A stretch of DNA of 64,000 nucleotides from Nereocystis luetkeana (taxonomy: Eukaryota; Sar; Phaeophyceae; Laminariales; Laminariaceae), in NCBI GenBank assembly GCA_031213475.1, contig JARUPZ010000029.1, forward strand, positions 7,961,290 through 8,025,289, given 5' to 3'. Below the pieces are notes generated by a model. It was not told the origin of the DNA and searched no databases. It saw nothing but the letters and a program-made list of their open reading frames with translations. The position numbers and the translations under genes were made by a program. This document shows, one piece after another, positions 12,639 through 24,992 of this stretch. Positions within the stretch are counted from its first letter, which is position 1. Each line of letters begins with the position of its first letter.

Positions 12639-12990
12639 CATCGCCCCTGTGGTTCAAGTGGTTAACCTCGAATTCTACTTGTGTTTGAGTCCTTGGTTCG
12701 AGCCCCAGGTGGGTCGGACATTTGACTTTATTTGCACAAATAAAAATAAAAAGCATTCAATTGTTGGGAGCGCCTTGCAGCGTGGGTAGGCACAATTCGA
12801 TGCGAGTCGACGAGGGAAGAAAATGCTGAAAATCTTCTCGCGATAAAAATGAAGGCACGTACCGTAGCGGGAAGGGGGGAGAAGAGCCTGCTATGTGACC
12901 CCGGATCTGAGTTACGAGTTGGAAGGAGAGAGAGAGGAACATGTGCGAAGACAATAAATGGGAAGAGCAAAAAAAAAAAACAAAAAAAAA
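12639..12990 (+). mobile_element. SINE family 1, full copy
   Basis: tRNA-like head with an A-box-like GTGGTTCAAGTGG and a B box GGTTCGAGCCC (near 12695). A ~250-bp body (AAATGAAGGCACGTACCG, TGTGACCCCGGATCTGAG) follows, then an A-rich tail at 12970-12990. The polymerase III type is inferred from the boxes. Confidence 0.82.
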
Positions 12991-13304
12991 ACCATACGAA
13001 GTATACTCCTACTGCTGTAGTATTAATAGTAGGTATCTCTTGTGTCATACCTGGTACCTGGTAGTTTTGTGACCACAGGGTTTGGAATGCAGAATCGACA
13101 CGGGACACTGGTTGTGCTGGATGTCGACGGGCAGAAAGAACGGTCTAATATATGTGAAGAACACACACAGAAACTGCTGTATATACTCGTGCCACATAAA
13201 CTGCTGCGGCTGCCTGGAGGGTCCCTTGTGCTCTTGCTTTTTGTTGTGCTCCGGTTTGCCTGTTTCGTCCTTTGGTTCTCTCGTAGTCTTTTCCCCCGTG
13301 TGTA

Positions 13305-13413
13305 CTATTTCGAGGGACCCTAGTGAATAGAACCAAATATTGTAGTTAAAATAGGTAAGTCTATAGTTTTTTGTATGTATCGTAGGTCTTATTTAGTATA
13401 GTTCCCCGTAATA
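13305..13413. repeat. MITE A copy 7
   Basis: TATTTCGAGGGACCCTAGT to AGTTCCCCGTAATATT; diverged. Confidence 0.7.
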
Positions 13414-13479
13414 TTAACACAGCAGTCTGTATATCTGTGAAAGGATGATATTGTTTATTTCGGTTGTTTGTACCTGGTA

Positions 13480-14313
13480 AGACCTATGCCAATGGAAACG
13501 CGAAGTTCAAAAGTTTATTTTTCAAAGATATTTTTCTTGAAAAAAACAGCCGAAAAAAATCTCGTACCGCCGCTGTGGGGAAAAAAAGAGAAGCATGTTT
13601 TATTCTTTATTTGTTTCCCCCCAACGGCTGCAGGCGGCGCAATTCATGTTTTTCTGGTTGCAAATTGTCAACACGGTGATAGAAACCAGCTCGCGCGACG
13701 ATCGACGCTCGATCTCGACATTGACTCAGCCCACGGCCAACCCACTCGGTATCTGGCAAGGCCAACGAATATAGATGACGGCCTCGAAGATATCAGGTGG
13801 ATCCATGGTCTAGGGGGCGAGAGCTTGTCGGCGGCGTCCTACGGTATCCTCCCACACCTGAAAAAAAGTGTATTTTTTGCCATTCGAGACGGATGGAGAA
13901 GTTTTGTCTTTTTTGTGCAAACCAGCGGCCTAATGTTTTTTTATCATACGCCTCGTCAGCTCCCGCCACATGACACCGGCCATGGTGTGAAGACGGTGAC
14001 CCTAGGGTGGGTCGGAGCCGCTAACAAGCGCACTCCGTTCTGAATTCATGACGCAGTCGTTGGTTTTGTCGATCGATGTCTGTCAAGAACTCGGAATCTC
14101 GCCGCTTCGAACCAAAAATCGGCCTGAGTTTTTCTCAAGCCGATGTTGGGCCAACATCGGCCCCAGATTTGCTTTTTTTGGGCTTTTCCAAAAATTGGGA
14201 ACTTCTTTTCTTCTTTACGTGGCCCATAGGAAGCGTGTTCTGTTTTTTTTTGGCGGGTATCTTTGGAATTCAAACTTTTTATTGAAATTTCGCTGTCCCA
14301 TTGGCATAGGTCT
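13480..14313. mobile_element. Non-autonomous TIR element, family T copy 1 (834 bp)
   Basis: Begins AGACCTATGCCAATGG and ends CCATTGGCATAGGTCT; the imperfect inverted repeat extends about 40 bases. Open frames inside (around 13468-14043) are shared with the other copies but are broken differently in each, and show no transposase motif. Confidence 0.85.
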
Positions 14314-15729
14314 AAACAGGTACTGCCTGGCACACCTTTTTTGGGGGTCGTGAATTTCTTCTTTTCACGTACCAGGTACCAGGTATTCTTTAAATTTGTC
14401 CTTTCAAATTTATCCCTTCCATAGAAACAGAGTTCGTGTGCGTGTTATTAATATTTAATGGTCACCAAAAACCGCCCCCTTTCTACAGAGCTTGTATCTC
14501 TCCGGTTTTGAAGAATCGTCACGGACACTCTGGTTGTGCTGGGTGTCAACGGGTACATGAAATAAGAATACTCGTACACACATACCAAGTACCAGGTACA
14601 CAGGTACACATTTTTTAACGAAAAATACAAAAATACAGCTTGATTATTATGATAGCCTTGGATGAGGCCACTTCTCATGCAGTCGGAAACTAGGATTGAA
14701 AGAACCTGGTTTCCGATCGGGCACAAAAATTGGCATTGAGGATAGATATTGAGTTTTGGGCCGAAAATCATCTCATCAAGTTGCGTTGTACATCAAGTTG
14801 CGTTGTACCAGGTACGATCAATTTGAAACGTGCACCTGGTGCGAAGCCAGTACGTACGTGATGTACACCGTACAAGATGCAGTTTGCACTTTTTTGCCGG
14901 TACGCATAAAGTACAGGACTACAGGACACGACTTTAGTTGAACCAACAATTGCTGCTGACGTGTGTGGTCTGAGGCAATGTATCATACCACTCTGAACCT
15001 AAATCTAAGAGATCATTCATATTCGTGTTATTATACAGGCAGTCCTAATATTTTCGTCCAAATCACTACAATATTATTATACCAGGTACCTCGTATTTAT
15101 AGTCATACGTATTGGTCTTGTCGTATAAGATCACAACAGACGAACGAAACGTACGCAACAAGCCAACAAGTACGCAAGTACAAATGACTCAATCCTTCCT
15201 GTCCTATTCATACGTACGAGGCGGGCAAAACAATACTACCTGGCGTATCGCTGGGGTTGCGGTTGGCGGGGGGTTGTCCCTGTTCACTTTTCGTACCATT
15301 ATCACTATTACTCCTTGAACGAAACATTCGAACATTACACGTACCACCAGATACCCAGTTATCAAAACTATTAATATTAATAATACTTAATGGTGATACG
15401 CTGGTATACAGGGGTGATGTCATCAAAACCAAGTTGTTCGATCGGCGACCAAGAGTATGAGCTCACGAGTACATGCCACTATTAATAGCATACCACGACC
15501 CGCCGCGGGTGCCCAGAAATGTGGCCGTGGCTACAGCGTGCTGCTGCTGGGTTTTTTATTAACAAAAATAGCTGGTATTAATAGTCGATATCCCTATACT
15601 CGTAGGGCGGCACCATACTGCGTTCGTACGCGTTACCAGGTACGAGTACTGCCGGGTGCCATGTGTGTTTTTACATTGACCCGTTCTTTCTACCCGTCGA
15701 CACCAGTTACTATTAATAGTCTATATGTA

Positions 15730-15949
15730 AGCGGAAATCGCGAGAGCGTGAGTTAGCTACATTCGATGAAAATCGACTAGCAGTGTGGGAATGCTGAACC
15801 CTATGCGCGACAAAAAATAAAGGCACCTACCGGGGGGGAGAAGAGTAGACACCTGTGACCACCGCTTGTCCAGAAGCTCGTTGAGGGTAAACTTCTCACG
15901 AGTCAGACTGGAAAGTAAAAGCGCAGTGATGATTAAAATGAATAAAATA
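15730..15949 (+). mobile_element. SINE family 2, 5'-truncated
   Basis: Begins at AGCGGAAATCGCGAGAGCG; the head is missing and the tail is AAAATGAATAAAAT. Confidence 0.82.
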
Positions 15950-16367
15950 TATATATGTACCTGGTATACCTCTACCCTCTACTCGCAGAATAGGCGGTAC
16001 TACGTACGCGTTAACTACTGATACCATTAATAGAGTGCTATTGTTGTATCAGGTCATCACGACAAGTTGCAGCGAATTATTATATATCAATACCTGGTAT
16101 ACAGCAGCTGTACGGTGTATGTACGTATATAGCTGGATGTCGACGGGTACAAAGAACGAACAACACACAAACACATACACCAGGTACATGATAACTATAC
16201 ACGGAAACAAAAATGAAAACGTAGCCTCATCTCATACTCATAGACAGACCGGGGTCAGTATAAGTGACCACAGAAGATGTCGACGGGTAGAAAGGACGGT
16301 TTAATGTGAAGAACACACACACCCCACAGAAGTTGTACCTCTCTACGTGCAGCAGTAATAATAGCTC

Positions 16368-16476
16368 TATTACGGGGGGCGATTGTAAATAGGACCAAAC
16401 ATCCTTCGCAAAAAACAGGGAAAGATATGGGGTTTTGTAAGTACCGTAGGTCCTATTTACTATGGCCCCCGTAGTA
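16368..16476. repeat. MITE A copy 8
   Basis: TATTACGGGGGGCGATTG to TACTATGGCCCCCGTAGTAG. Confidence 0.8.
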
Positions 16477-16536
16477 GGATTGAAGAATTGGCACGGCCAC
16501 TGGTTGTGCTGGACGTCTACGGGTAGAAAGAACGGT

Positions 16537-16624
16537 GTAACCCCTTTAGAACCGCAGTCCTGTGTTGGGCACAAACCACTCAAATTCTGAGTAGTTTTTC
16601 CCCAAAACGGGACTGCGGTCCTGT
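16537..16624. repeat. MITE B copy 5
   Basis: TAACCCCTTTAGAACCGCAG to ACTGCGGTCCTGTGA; the right terminus is lost. Confidence 0.75.
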
Positions 16625-17268
16625 GAAGAACAGACGAAACAGCTCCAAACTATAAAAAAGGTTGATCGTTCGGTTGAGACTCATCTTTGCAAGCTGCTTG
16701 TGACAATAGACAATACCCCCCCAGATACCCCGTCCCACTACGAGTACTGCTGTATGAATTCTCACATTTATCATAACCCTCCTGGCGGTGTCGTTGGCTT
16801 TCGAGTCTCGGTCGGTGTAATTATTGCGTTATTATTGATATAAATAGTACCAGGTACCAAGTATGAAGTGTTATACGTAGACACTTGAATACGTACGTAC
16901 CAGCAACCTGATACGCACACAAATCAGGTATCTCGCTGCGCCAGCTTCGCCCGTCGCAGAAGTGCAAGTACTAGACCACGAGTTTGCAACATATGATCAA
17001 AATTGACGAGCAGAGGGAATGCCGAACAAAGGAAGACCGAACCCTATCACCAGGTCTACCATGTTGTTGTTGTTGTTGTTGTTCTCACATTAACTCTCTG
17101 ACGAAGGAGTCCGTGGTCACACAAAGGTGCTGGAGCCCTAGGAAGATCCGAAAAACAAAAAAAAAAACGAAAATTCGGCTGCCTCAAAATACACGAGACG
17201 GAAAAAGCGCATATATATACCACGTGCCTGGTATCATACATCATACACCTATTAAATAGTACCTGGTA

Positions 17269-17614
17269 TTTTTTTTTTTTTTTTTTTTTTTCCATCCCAT
17301 TCATTATCTTCGCACATCTTCTTCTCTCTCTCCTTCCAACTCGTAACTCAGATCCGGGGTCACATAGCAGGCTCTTCTCCCCCCTTCCCGCTACGGTACG
17401 TGCCTTCATTTTTATCGCGAGAAGATTTCAGCCTTTTCTTCCCTCGTCGACTCGCATCGAATTGCGCCTACCCACGCTGCAAGGCGCTCTCAACAATTGA
17501 ATCCCTTTTTTTATTTTTGCAAATAAAGTCAATGTCCGACCCACCTAGGGCTCGAACCCAGGACTCAAACAAGTAGAATTCGAGGTTAACCACTTGAACC
17601 ACCGGGGCGACCGG
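17269..17614 (-). mobile_element. SINE family 1, full copy, minus orientation
   Basis: Poly-T start (17269-17290), the complementary body, and head GGGCTCGAACCC near 17550. It stands head to head with a family 2 SINE at 17629. Confidence 0.85.
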
Positions 17615-17628
17615 CAGTATCCTACAGG

Positions 17629-17970
17629 CCGGCGTCCCCGGTGGCTTGGTAGGTGGTCCGCGTGCCTATCAAGATCAATTGCGCGGGTTCAAGTCTCACC
17701 GAGTGCATGCTCGTAGGGACTTCTTCTTGCATAAAAAAATGATTAGCGGAAAGCGCGAGAGCGTGAGTTAGCCACATTCAATGAAAATCGACGAGCAGTG
17801 GGAATGCTGAACCCTATGCGCGACAAAAAATGAAGGCACGTACCGGGGGGGAGAAAGGACGACACCTGTGACCACGGCTTGTCCAGAAGATCGCCGGGGG
17901 GGAAACCTCCTGCTACGAGTTAGGCTTGAAAGTAAAAGTGATGATTAAAGAAAATAAAAAAATAAAAAAT
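17629..17970 (+). mobile_element. SINE family 2, full copy
   Basis: tRNA-like head with GGCTTGGTAGGTGG (A box) and GGGTTCAAGTCTC (B box). The body has CGCGAGAGCGTGAGTTAGC, GAATGCTGAACCCTATGCGC and GGCACGTACCGGGGGGGAG, and the tail is AAAATAAAAAA. Confidence 0.85.
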
Positions 17971-18041
17971 ACTGCTCGCTGGATATATATATATATATAT
18001 ACGCGCGACAAAAAACGAAGTACGCGTACTGAGGGGGAGAT

Positions 18042-18236
18042 AAGGCACAATTCGATGCGAATCGACGAGGGAAGAAAAGGCTGAAATCTTCTCGCGATAA
18101 AAATGAAGGCACGTACCGTAGCGGGAAGGGGGGAGAAGAGCCTGCTATGTGACCCCGGATCTGAGTTACGAGTTGGAAGGAGAGAGAGAAGAAGATGTGC
18201 GAAGATAATGAATGGGATGAGAAGAAAAAAGAAAGG
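18042..18236 (+). mobile_element. SINE family 1, 5'-truncated
   Basis: Starts within the body at GGCACAATTCGATGCG and runs to an A-rich end; nearly identical to the 17269-17614 copy over its length. Confidence 0.82.
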
Positions 18237-18320
18237 GACGATACTTACTCAACTACCTAATAGAAGGCGTCTGAGGATTGTAGGAAAGAGCCTCCGACGC
18301 CACGAGTTGAGGGGGGGGGC

Positions 18321-18418
18321 TCAGCCCTTTTAGGACCGCAGTCCCGTTTTGGAGACAACCTGCTTCAAATTTGAGTTGTTTGTCCCCAAAACGGGACTGC
18401 AGTACTAACTAGAGTTAA
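18321..18418. repeat. MITE B copy 6
   Basis: CAGCCCTTTTAGGACCGCAG to ACTGCAGTACTAACTAGAG with TTAA. Confidence 0.78.
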
Positions 18419-18429
18419 AAGTGCTTCGA

Positions 18430-20770
18430 CAATAAAAACGAACTCTGTTTCTTTTTTGTGCCGCCAGACAACTCACGCTTTTTTTGCTGAACATTCTGTA
18501 AAACATTATATATTCGGGGATACATACCTCTCTGTGTTCACAACTACCGTGCGTGGTTTCGTAAGGTGCAGGCAGCACTCCAGACAGCACCCGCTGTAGC
18601 CACGAGTGGGTTCGTTTCGGGAACGGGGGGTACTATTCCATGCTGTAGTTCTGTCCATGTTGGCTCGCTCAGTTTGCACATTGATTTATTTTCAGTAGTG
18701 TACGCCTTCTTTCTTCGTCTCATGTCTTATGTGTTCTTAGGAGTGAAGCGTCGTGCTTTTCAGCAGAATTTTGTTTTTGTTTTTTTTTCAACATAGTTTT
18801 TCGGATCTTCATAGGGCTCCAGCACATTGTGACCACGGATCTGAAAGAATAAGAGTAACAAATAGACCAGGTATCTGGTATGCTGGTGCATGCGCGACAA
18901 AAACTCAGCACCAGGTACCGAGGGGGGAGACAAGGGACGGCGCCTACTATTTCAGGTACTACTCTGCATCGTGACAACCGGTTTCGTCAAGTACTAGAAG
19001 GCGTTTGAGCGTAGTACGAGTTAAGAATCTCCGGCGCCACGAGAGATGAGGGGGGGGTGTACTCATTGAAAGCGCTTTGACAAAAAAAAAAAACTTTTGC
19101 GTCTTTTGTGCCGCCAACGAAGCTTTTGTTGAAACGTTCTGTAACAACATGATTCATTCCGCGTTACCTGCGTCCCACGTCCGCATATTCCACGTTCTCG
19201 TTCTGTGTCGACAAGCGTGTACACCAAAACACGCAAAATGCTTGTTGTTCTGTTCCTGACTGACCGCATATGCTTCAGCCACCACCCATCTCCCGAGCTA
19301 CAGACAGAAACCCATGTGCGCTCGTATCAGGCATGTTATGCGGGGCCGTACTCGAATTGATAATAATCAGAACCTATGATGGACCCATAAGCTGTACAGT
19401 GTAAGAGCCCATGTTTACATGTATACCTACTGTATGTACGATACTTGGTTCTACTACGAGTACTTGTATTAATAACTGTAAATATTATTATATGCCCCGC
19501 GTGACAGATAATAGTATATACCTGGTACCTGGTATACAGTCAGACATGCTATTAATACCAGCTACCAGGCACCTGGTGCACACGTATTGGCATAGTTAAA
19601 AAGCAACAGCTGTGGGAGGATTTGGTCGAATACCATCGTTGCAAGCTGTGTGCGATGCTTCGATCGCGCGTGCTACGGGTTGTATCACACCAATATGACT
19701 ATTCGAAGGAACGGGACATGGCCACCACTTGAATCGTCTTCTGCTCTCAAACCGTCTTTCATGAATAACCACATGGCCAAAGCCCGACAGCAACAAGAAG
19801 GGGGGGCAGGGGCAGGGCAGGTGCAGCAGCATCATGCATGCTGTGATTCGCATGTGTATCGCACCCGTCGTTTATATGTAGGGTATCAATAGAAATAGTA
19901 GGAATGACCATGAACTACGATGAGTGCCCGACCCGCGTAAAAACTGCCAGATCGATCGATCGGCGTGTTTTGATACCGTAGTTTCGAGTCTCCCCACTCC
20001 CCGACTCCATACAGCTGCTGCTTTTACATCATAACATGATGCTGTGCATGGCACCGGTATAATATCAGGTACGTTATTCGACACACATACACACGGCACT
20101 ATTTTTAATATTAATATTAATAGTAACCGGCACCAGTACGCACGTACATGCCAGTTATCCCTCCTGTCAGGAATAATGCAACGAGAAGTTTATACAACTC
20201 CGACAGGTGCGGAAGTATAAGGACCCTTGGGGGATAAAACTTTAAAACAGGAAGGTGCTTGTATTTCCGGACAGAGTGGTATGATAGCGGGAAGTATACC
20301 CTTTGCGCCGCCGGCGTCCTCACGCCTCATGCAACTTGACAGACCTCAGCGCACCAGTAAAGCAAGCTGTCTCATTCATAATACCTGATACACATGGTAT
20401 GTGCAGCAGAAAAGATACCAGGTGGTACCTGGTACACAATTCGGGCTCCAATATAGCAACGAGCAAGAAATCGTGAGAGCAGCAACGGCAAAAACAGCGA
20501 CCAACTCGTTCGTTAATTAATTTCTCGTCATACATTACGCGTACGTACGTACTCTGTATGCCCTCTGACACATGGCAGATGGCAGAGAGGGAAAATAGGT
20601 ACCTGGTACGTACGTAAGCGACATGAATCTTCGGGCCATACGTACATGTGGTATACAAACGTAAGAGCCCGTGAACTACAGCAGTACTTTACACCTTTTG
20701 GACAAGAAAAAAAAGAAAAAAGTACGTGTACTCGTACATGTACCAGGTATCATGCATGCGGCAGCACTAC
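18430..20770. other. Unassigned DNA
   Basis: No gene is recognised. There are scattered ACCAGGTACC, TACGTACG and TATTAATA words and a partial GGATCTTCAT/GGGCTCCAGCAC repeat near 18800 that also occurs inverted near 17140. Confidence 0.5.
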
Positions 20771-20772
20771 CG

Positions 20773-21138
20773 CTACGCGCCGCCGTCTGCGGTAGCGGCT
20801 ATGCTGTGGCGTTCGATAAATCTCACCGCGAAGGAGAATTTGAAGTCGCCCAGACACGACACTGGCAGCTCTTTCTCCTCCACAGTGATGGACGAGTCCA
20901 CCGCAAGCTCGGCATTCGCTGCTTTCGATGAAGGAGCAGACTCGTCATCACACACAGCACCTTCCAGCTCCTCAGGCTCCGCCGGCGGCTCCCCTTGGGG
21001 CGGCAGCGGTGCCTCGTCACCAAGCGTTTGACCGTCTGCGCTGGCATCGTCTCCAGGAGGGCAGACGCCGGTGCCATCGACCTGAGGAGGGGAGGGTAGT
21101 GCCTCCACTGCTGCCGACACTCCTGCTGCCGCTGCCGC

Positions 21139-21170
<32 letters not shown>

Positions 21171-21657
21171 TCTCTGCTGCTGCTGCTGCTGTTGCTGCCG
21201 CCGCCGCTGCTGCTGCTGCTGTTGCTGCTGCTGCGGCCGATCTCAGTCCGGGCGACTTTCTGCTTTGCGCCGCCTGAGGCGCATTCCTAACACGTTTCTC
21301 GCGAGATTCATCGACGCCGCCACGTGCACCCCATCCTCCTGTTGGCTGCTGCCGCTTGCGCCCAGCCGGAACAGGCGTGGCCATCGTCGGAGGGGATACT
21401 GTGCCCTCGCGGTGCTGCGGCTCCGGCAGGGGGACTGGTGTGGCGTGCAACCCACCTGTTGTCGGCCCGTTGATGATGCTCTTTGGTAGACCTGCGCCAG
21501 TTGACGTAAGACCACGCCCCAAGAACTCGCCGTGAATCATGGGTAACGTTCCGACTGATCGGTCTCTGGTGCTGACGCCGCCGATGCCGTGAGAGGCTGC
21601 GGGAAGACCGGTTGCTTTAATGGTGGAGCCGCTTACAGCTGCAGGTGCGGATGCCAT
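20773..21657 (-). CDS. Hypothetical Ala/Pro-rich protein, intronless ORF
   Basis: This is a 294-codon ORF from an ATG at 21655-21657 (MASAPAAV) to a stop at 20773. It holds basic Pro/Gly-rich segments (VPAGRKRQQPTGG, SREKRVRN), a long poly-Ala stretch encoded by GCN/CTG triplet repeats (about 21122-21238), an acidic Pro/Glu segment, and a less biased C-terminus ending in FKFSFAVRFIERHSIAA. I recognise no family. Against it: triplet repeats keep all frames open here, and the opposite strand is also open. For it: the non-repetitive parts stay open and look like a disordered regulatory protein with a nuclear-type basic patch. A GTAAGC just after the seventh codon could be a donor, so the real 5' structure may differ. 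Confidence 0.45.
21122..21238. repeat. CTG/GCC triplet repeat
   Basis: This is an impure (CTG)n run with GTTGCTGCCG interruptions. It encodes poly-Ala in the minus-strand ORF, and poly-Gln or poly-Leu in other frames. Confidence 0.9.
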
Positions 21658-23028
21658 CGTGTCGGCTGTCCTCCGCTGGAAGCAAAACAGCGGTCGAGGT
21701 CGCGTTGGGCAGAGCAGGTGCGGTCGTGGTCGTCGCGGAGCAGTCACTTTACTCAGCAACAGGAATCTGACCTACGTATGTACTTCAAAACTTCAACACC
21801 AGTCGCAGCAGCAGCGCGTGAGGTGCTGGGAGTGCCTACCTCGCGCTCAATGTCTGTGACGTGGGTGTTGCAGGACCTAGTTGGGATGCAAATGCACTGA
21901 CTGGGTGGCTTGTGTGGCTGGCGAGGTGTACGTATACACGAACCCTGTGTTTGCTGGGGGCTGGGGGGGCCAAGAAAAAAATTAAAATTAAAATGCACCG
22001 GGTTTCCATTACTGAATGCCGCGATCAAGCGGGGTTAGGGAACGATCGAAGGTAACAGTCCCTCGGCAGTCGGCAGGCACTGACTACTGCACAACCCAGA
22101 CAAACTGTAGAAGACGGAGACACACGACGGCTTGTTTTATAGATGCATATGAGGGGGGGGCTCAATAGCGCTCGTCGAGCGTGGGTAGCGAAACGCGCCT
22201 TTGGAGTGGCAAAGACGCCGCTGATATTTGCAAGTACGAGTTCGAGGACAGTTCATCATGAGTTGCCTCTCGTTGGGAATGTTTTGAGAGCGCCATTTGG
22301 CACCGGAAAGCGAGGCAGGGTTGCCAGTGCTGCTTCACCAGCAGCCGAGGAGGAGGAGGAAAAGGAGGTGCTCCCAGGGGCGTTCAAGTGAGAAGCTCGA
22401 GATGTTAGGCTGTCTGTTAGGATTTACCTTTAGAGAAAGTCCGTCTGTAACAACACAAGATCACTACTCGTTGAGGGATGATACACGAAACGGGAGGAGA
22501 GTGCGCATATCTTAAACAAGGAACAGCAGTAGTATTAATAGTGTCTGTGGTATGCTTGACCAGGACACAAGGCAGGTGATGCGGGCTGGGCTCCGCTTGG
22601 ATGATACCGCATTCTGGTCCTACTCGGGCTTTCCTTGACGTTCGGATGACGTACAGCTGTGGTACTGCTGTGCTAAATGCTGTCCTATTTGCTGCGCGAC
22701 GCTGTAGCGCACTCTCTGCTGTTCCGTAGTTGGTGGTGGGGCTAAACCATACTGGTACCAGGTACCAGGTGCCTGGTTCCGTAGACCAGATATCAGGCAC
22801 ACCAGGCACTTGGCACTGCTACTACTACTGTACGAGTTCTGCTGTCCTGCGGTACCACGTACCTGGTATATCTAGAGCTGAGTTTTCAAGTGTGTACGTA
22901 TCGAAAGTAAAAGTAAGCCCCGTTGGGATGCACCGCCGTCCGTGGAGCGTACAGAGACGAAGCCGATCATCGCACGGGATCCAGCTGTACGTACAGGAGT
23001 GAGTCTACTTTTACTCCGCGTATTAATG

Positions 23029-24663
23029 AGGGCCGTTCCTGACGAACCGAAAAAATAATCACACGATTCGTGACGTCTTGGCATATGACAAAATATCGCG
23101 ATCCGTGACATTTCAGTTCTGAATAAAGCCGAAAACCGTCACGTTTCGTGATATTTTCAAATTGTAAAAACTCGATATTTCCAGGGCTGTTCGCGGGTCA
23201 TGACCCGACCCTCGGGTCGGGTCATTTGATGTCACGGGTCGGGTCGGGTCGGGTCGGGTCAGGAAGAGTTCAAAATTTCACGGGTCGGGTCGGGTCGGGT
23301 CAAGAGGTTTTCAAATCTCATGGGCCGGGTCAGGTCGGGTCAAGAGTTTTTCAAATCTCACGGGTCGGGTCGGGTCGGGTCAAGAGGTGATGAAAAGCTC
23401 ACGGGTTGGGTCAGGTCATGACCCGCGAGAAGCGGGTCACTCGCGAGTCGGGCCAGCATGACCCGCGAGCTGTTTTCTGCTGACCCGCGGGTCGGACACG
23501 CGCTTTCGGCTCGCGGATCCGACACCTGAATCACTTCCCGCTCTCTTACCCAAAGGCTTCGCTCGTACCGAATCACGATCATAATCCTTTGACATCATAC
23601 TCGAACATTAAAACACCGCCAAATTCATATACGCATGCCCGCATCCATTCATACCAACTACATCCAGGTCATATATCGCTACGGGGCACTAAAATGAACG
23701 TTGAATTGTTTTTGAAGTGCCGACCAACGGGCCAGATCGGCGGCTTGAATCTTTGGGCCAAGTTAAATAGTCTCGTGGGTCAAGGTGACCCGACCCGAAT
23801 GAAAACCGTGTCTCACGGGGTCAATCGGAAGGTGGCGGGTCGGGTCGGGTCAGGAGATTTTGAAATCTCGCGGGTCGGGTCGGGTCGGGTCAGGAGATTT
23901 TGAAATCTCGCGGGTCGGGTGGTGTCGGGTCAAGAGGCTTTCAAAATCTCGCGGGTCGGGTCGGGTCGGGTCAAGTCAACATCCCTAAAAAACAAATCGC
24001 GGGTCGGTCGGGTCTGACCCGACCTGACCCGTAAGGTTTGACCTGACCCGCGAAAAGCCCTGGATATTTCAAACCCAACGATTTTTGCGGGTGGAGCCGA
24101 CTCTCGCCAGTGGGGCACGGCCATATCGTAGGCCGGGCCAGGCCGAACGCGCCTGGCCCGGCACGTGATATATTCGAATCACAGGCCGAAGCCTGACCAA
24201 GCTTGCGACATTCCAATTTCACCGACCGTCGTCCAAGCCTGACCAAGTTCGCGAGATTCCATCTCGCAGGGCGTCTGCCCGGCCTGGCCTGTGATCTACT
24301 TAGGTCATTTTCGCGTTTGTCTTCGAGCTGTGGCTGCTACTCCCCGAAATTTCGAGGCGACAACCTGCTCGTTAGCCGGCGCCCAGCGGTGTGTTTGGGT
24401 AGAGCCGCCCGTTGTCCACAACCGGCGTACGAATCAGAGTCTGCATGCCCCTACACCGACCTTCGGATACCGTTGGTGCGCGTGGGTTGCGTGGTGCCTT
24501 GACCAGGCGTATTTCGAGACTCAGTAAATGTCACGAATCGTGATTTTTGTTTTTTTTAAGGAAAGCTAAAAAATATGGCGTCATGAATCGTGATTTTTTT
24601 TGTCGTGATTCACGACAAAAATCGTACGAATCGTGTTTTTTTTTGTTCGTCAGGAACGGCCCT
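23029..24663. mobile_element. Outer TIR element with subterminal palindromes (1.6 kb)
   Basis: A perfect 19-bp inverted repeat, AGGGCCGTTCCTGACGAAC, lies at 23029 with its complement at 24645-24663. TGA on each side may be a 3-bp target duplication. Both ends carry several TCACGATTCGTGA-type palindromes (23060-23150 and 24525-24640). It hosts the inner element at 23181. Confidence 0.8.
23181..24063. mobile_element. Inner TIR element made of GGGTC pentamer arrays, nested
   Basis: CCAGGGCTGTTCGCGGGTCA at 23181 and its near-perfect complement at 24044-24063. ATATTT on both sides (23175-23180, 24064-24069) is a 6-bp target duplication. Inside are repeated ~41-bp units of (CGGGT)3-4 followed by CAAGAGGTTTTCAAATCTCA-like spacers. 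Confidence 0.82.
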
Positions 24664-24992
24664 GATACCAGGAATTGAACAGAAAACGAACAAAGTTAAG
24701 CTTGCGTATGATGCAGATGGCGCCCGCTCGGTAAGAAATTGAGGCACGTTTTTTTTTGCCCGAAGAAGCGGTTGGTGTTCAGGGTCGGCTTCCACCCTAA
24801 ATCCCATACAAAAAGCATAAGAGTACGAGCTGGATCAGCCAAGCCTCTGCCGCTACTATTTATTGGCCATGCCGCGCGCACTTTGACCAATTTTGACATG
24901 ATTTTTTGACACGGCGTTCTTTACGCAATAAAATACACGTTCTATCCCATACTTTTGTGTGTTTCTGTGCGAGAAATATGGAGGGCTGCTTT

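Larger units (their letters stand above)
11990..16530. repeat. Dispersed GTCGACGGGTAGAAAGAACGG word cluster
   Basis: Near-copies at about 11994, 13120, 14544, 15687 (minus), 16138, 16278 and 16512. Several are preceded by CACTGGTTGTGCTGG or followed by GTGAAGAACACACACA. These are remnants of another small element concentrated in this 4.5 kb. Confidence 0.65.

Noticed and set aside
12639-12720. Functional tRNA genes at the SINE heads (12639, 17550, 17629, 28214)
   Set aside because: They have A/B boxes but are fused to a repeated body with A-rich tails, so they are SINE heads.
13468-14043. 191-codon plus-strand ORF
   Set aside because: Lies in TIR element T; the same frame is broken in the copies at 24993 and 26035.
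22143-22391. 82-codon plus-strand ORF divergent from the Ala-rich ORF
   Set aside because: Ends in a poly-Glu run from a GGA repeat; no splice or promoter support.
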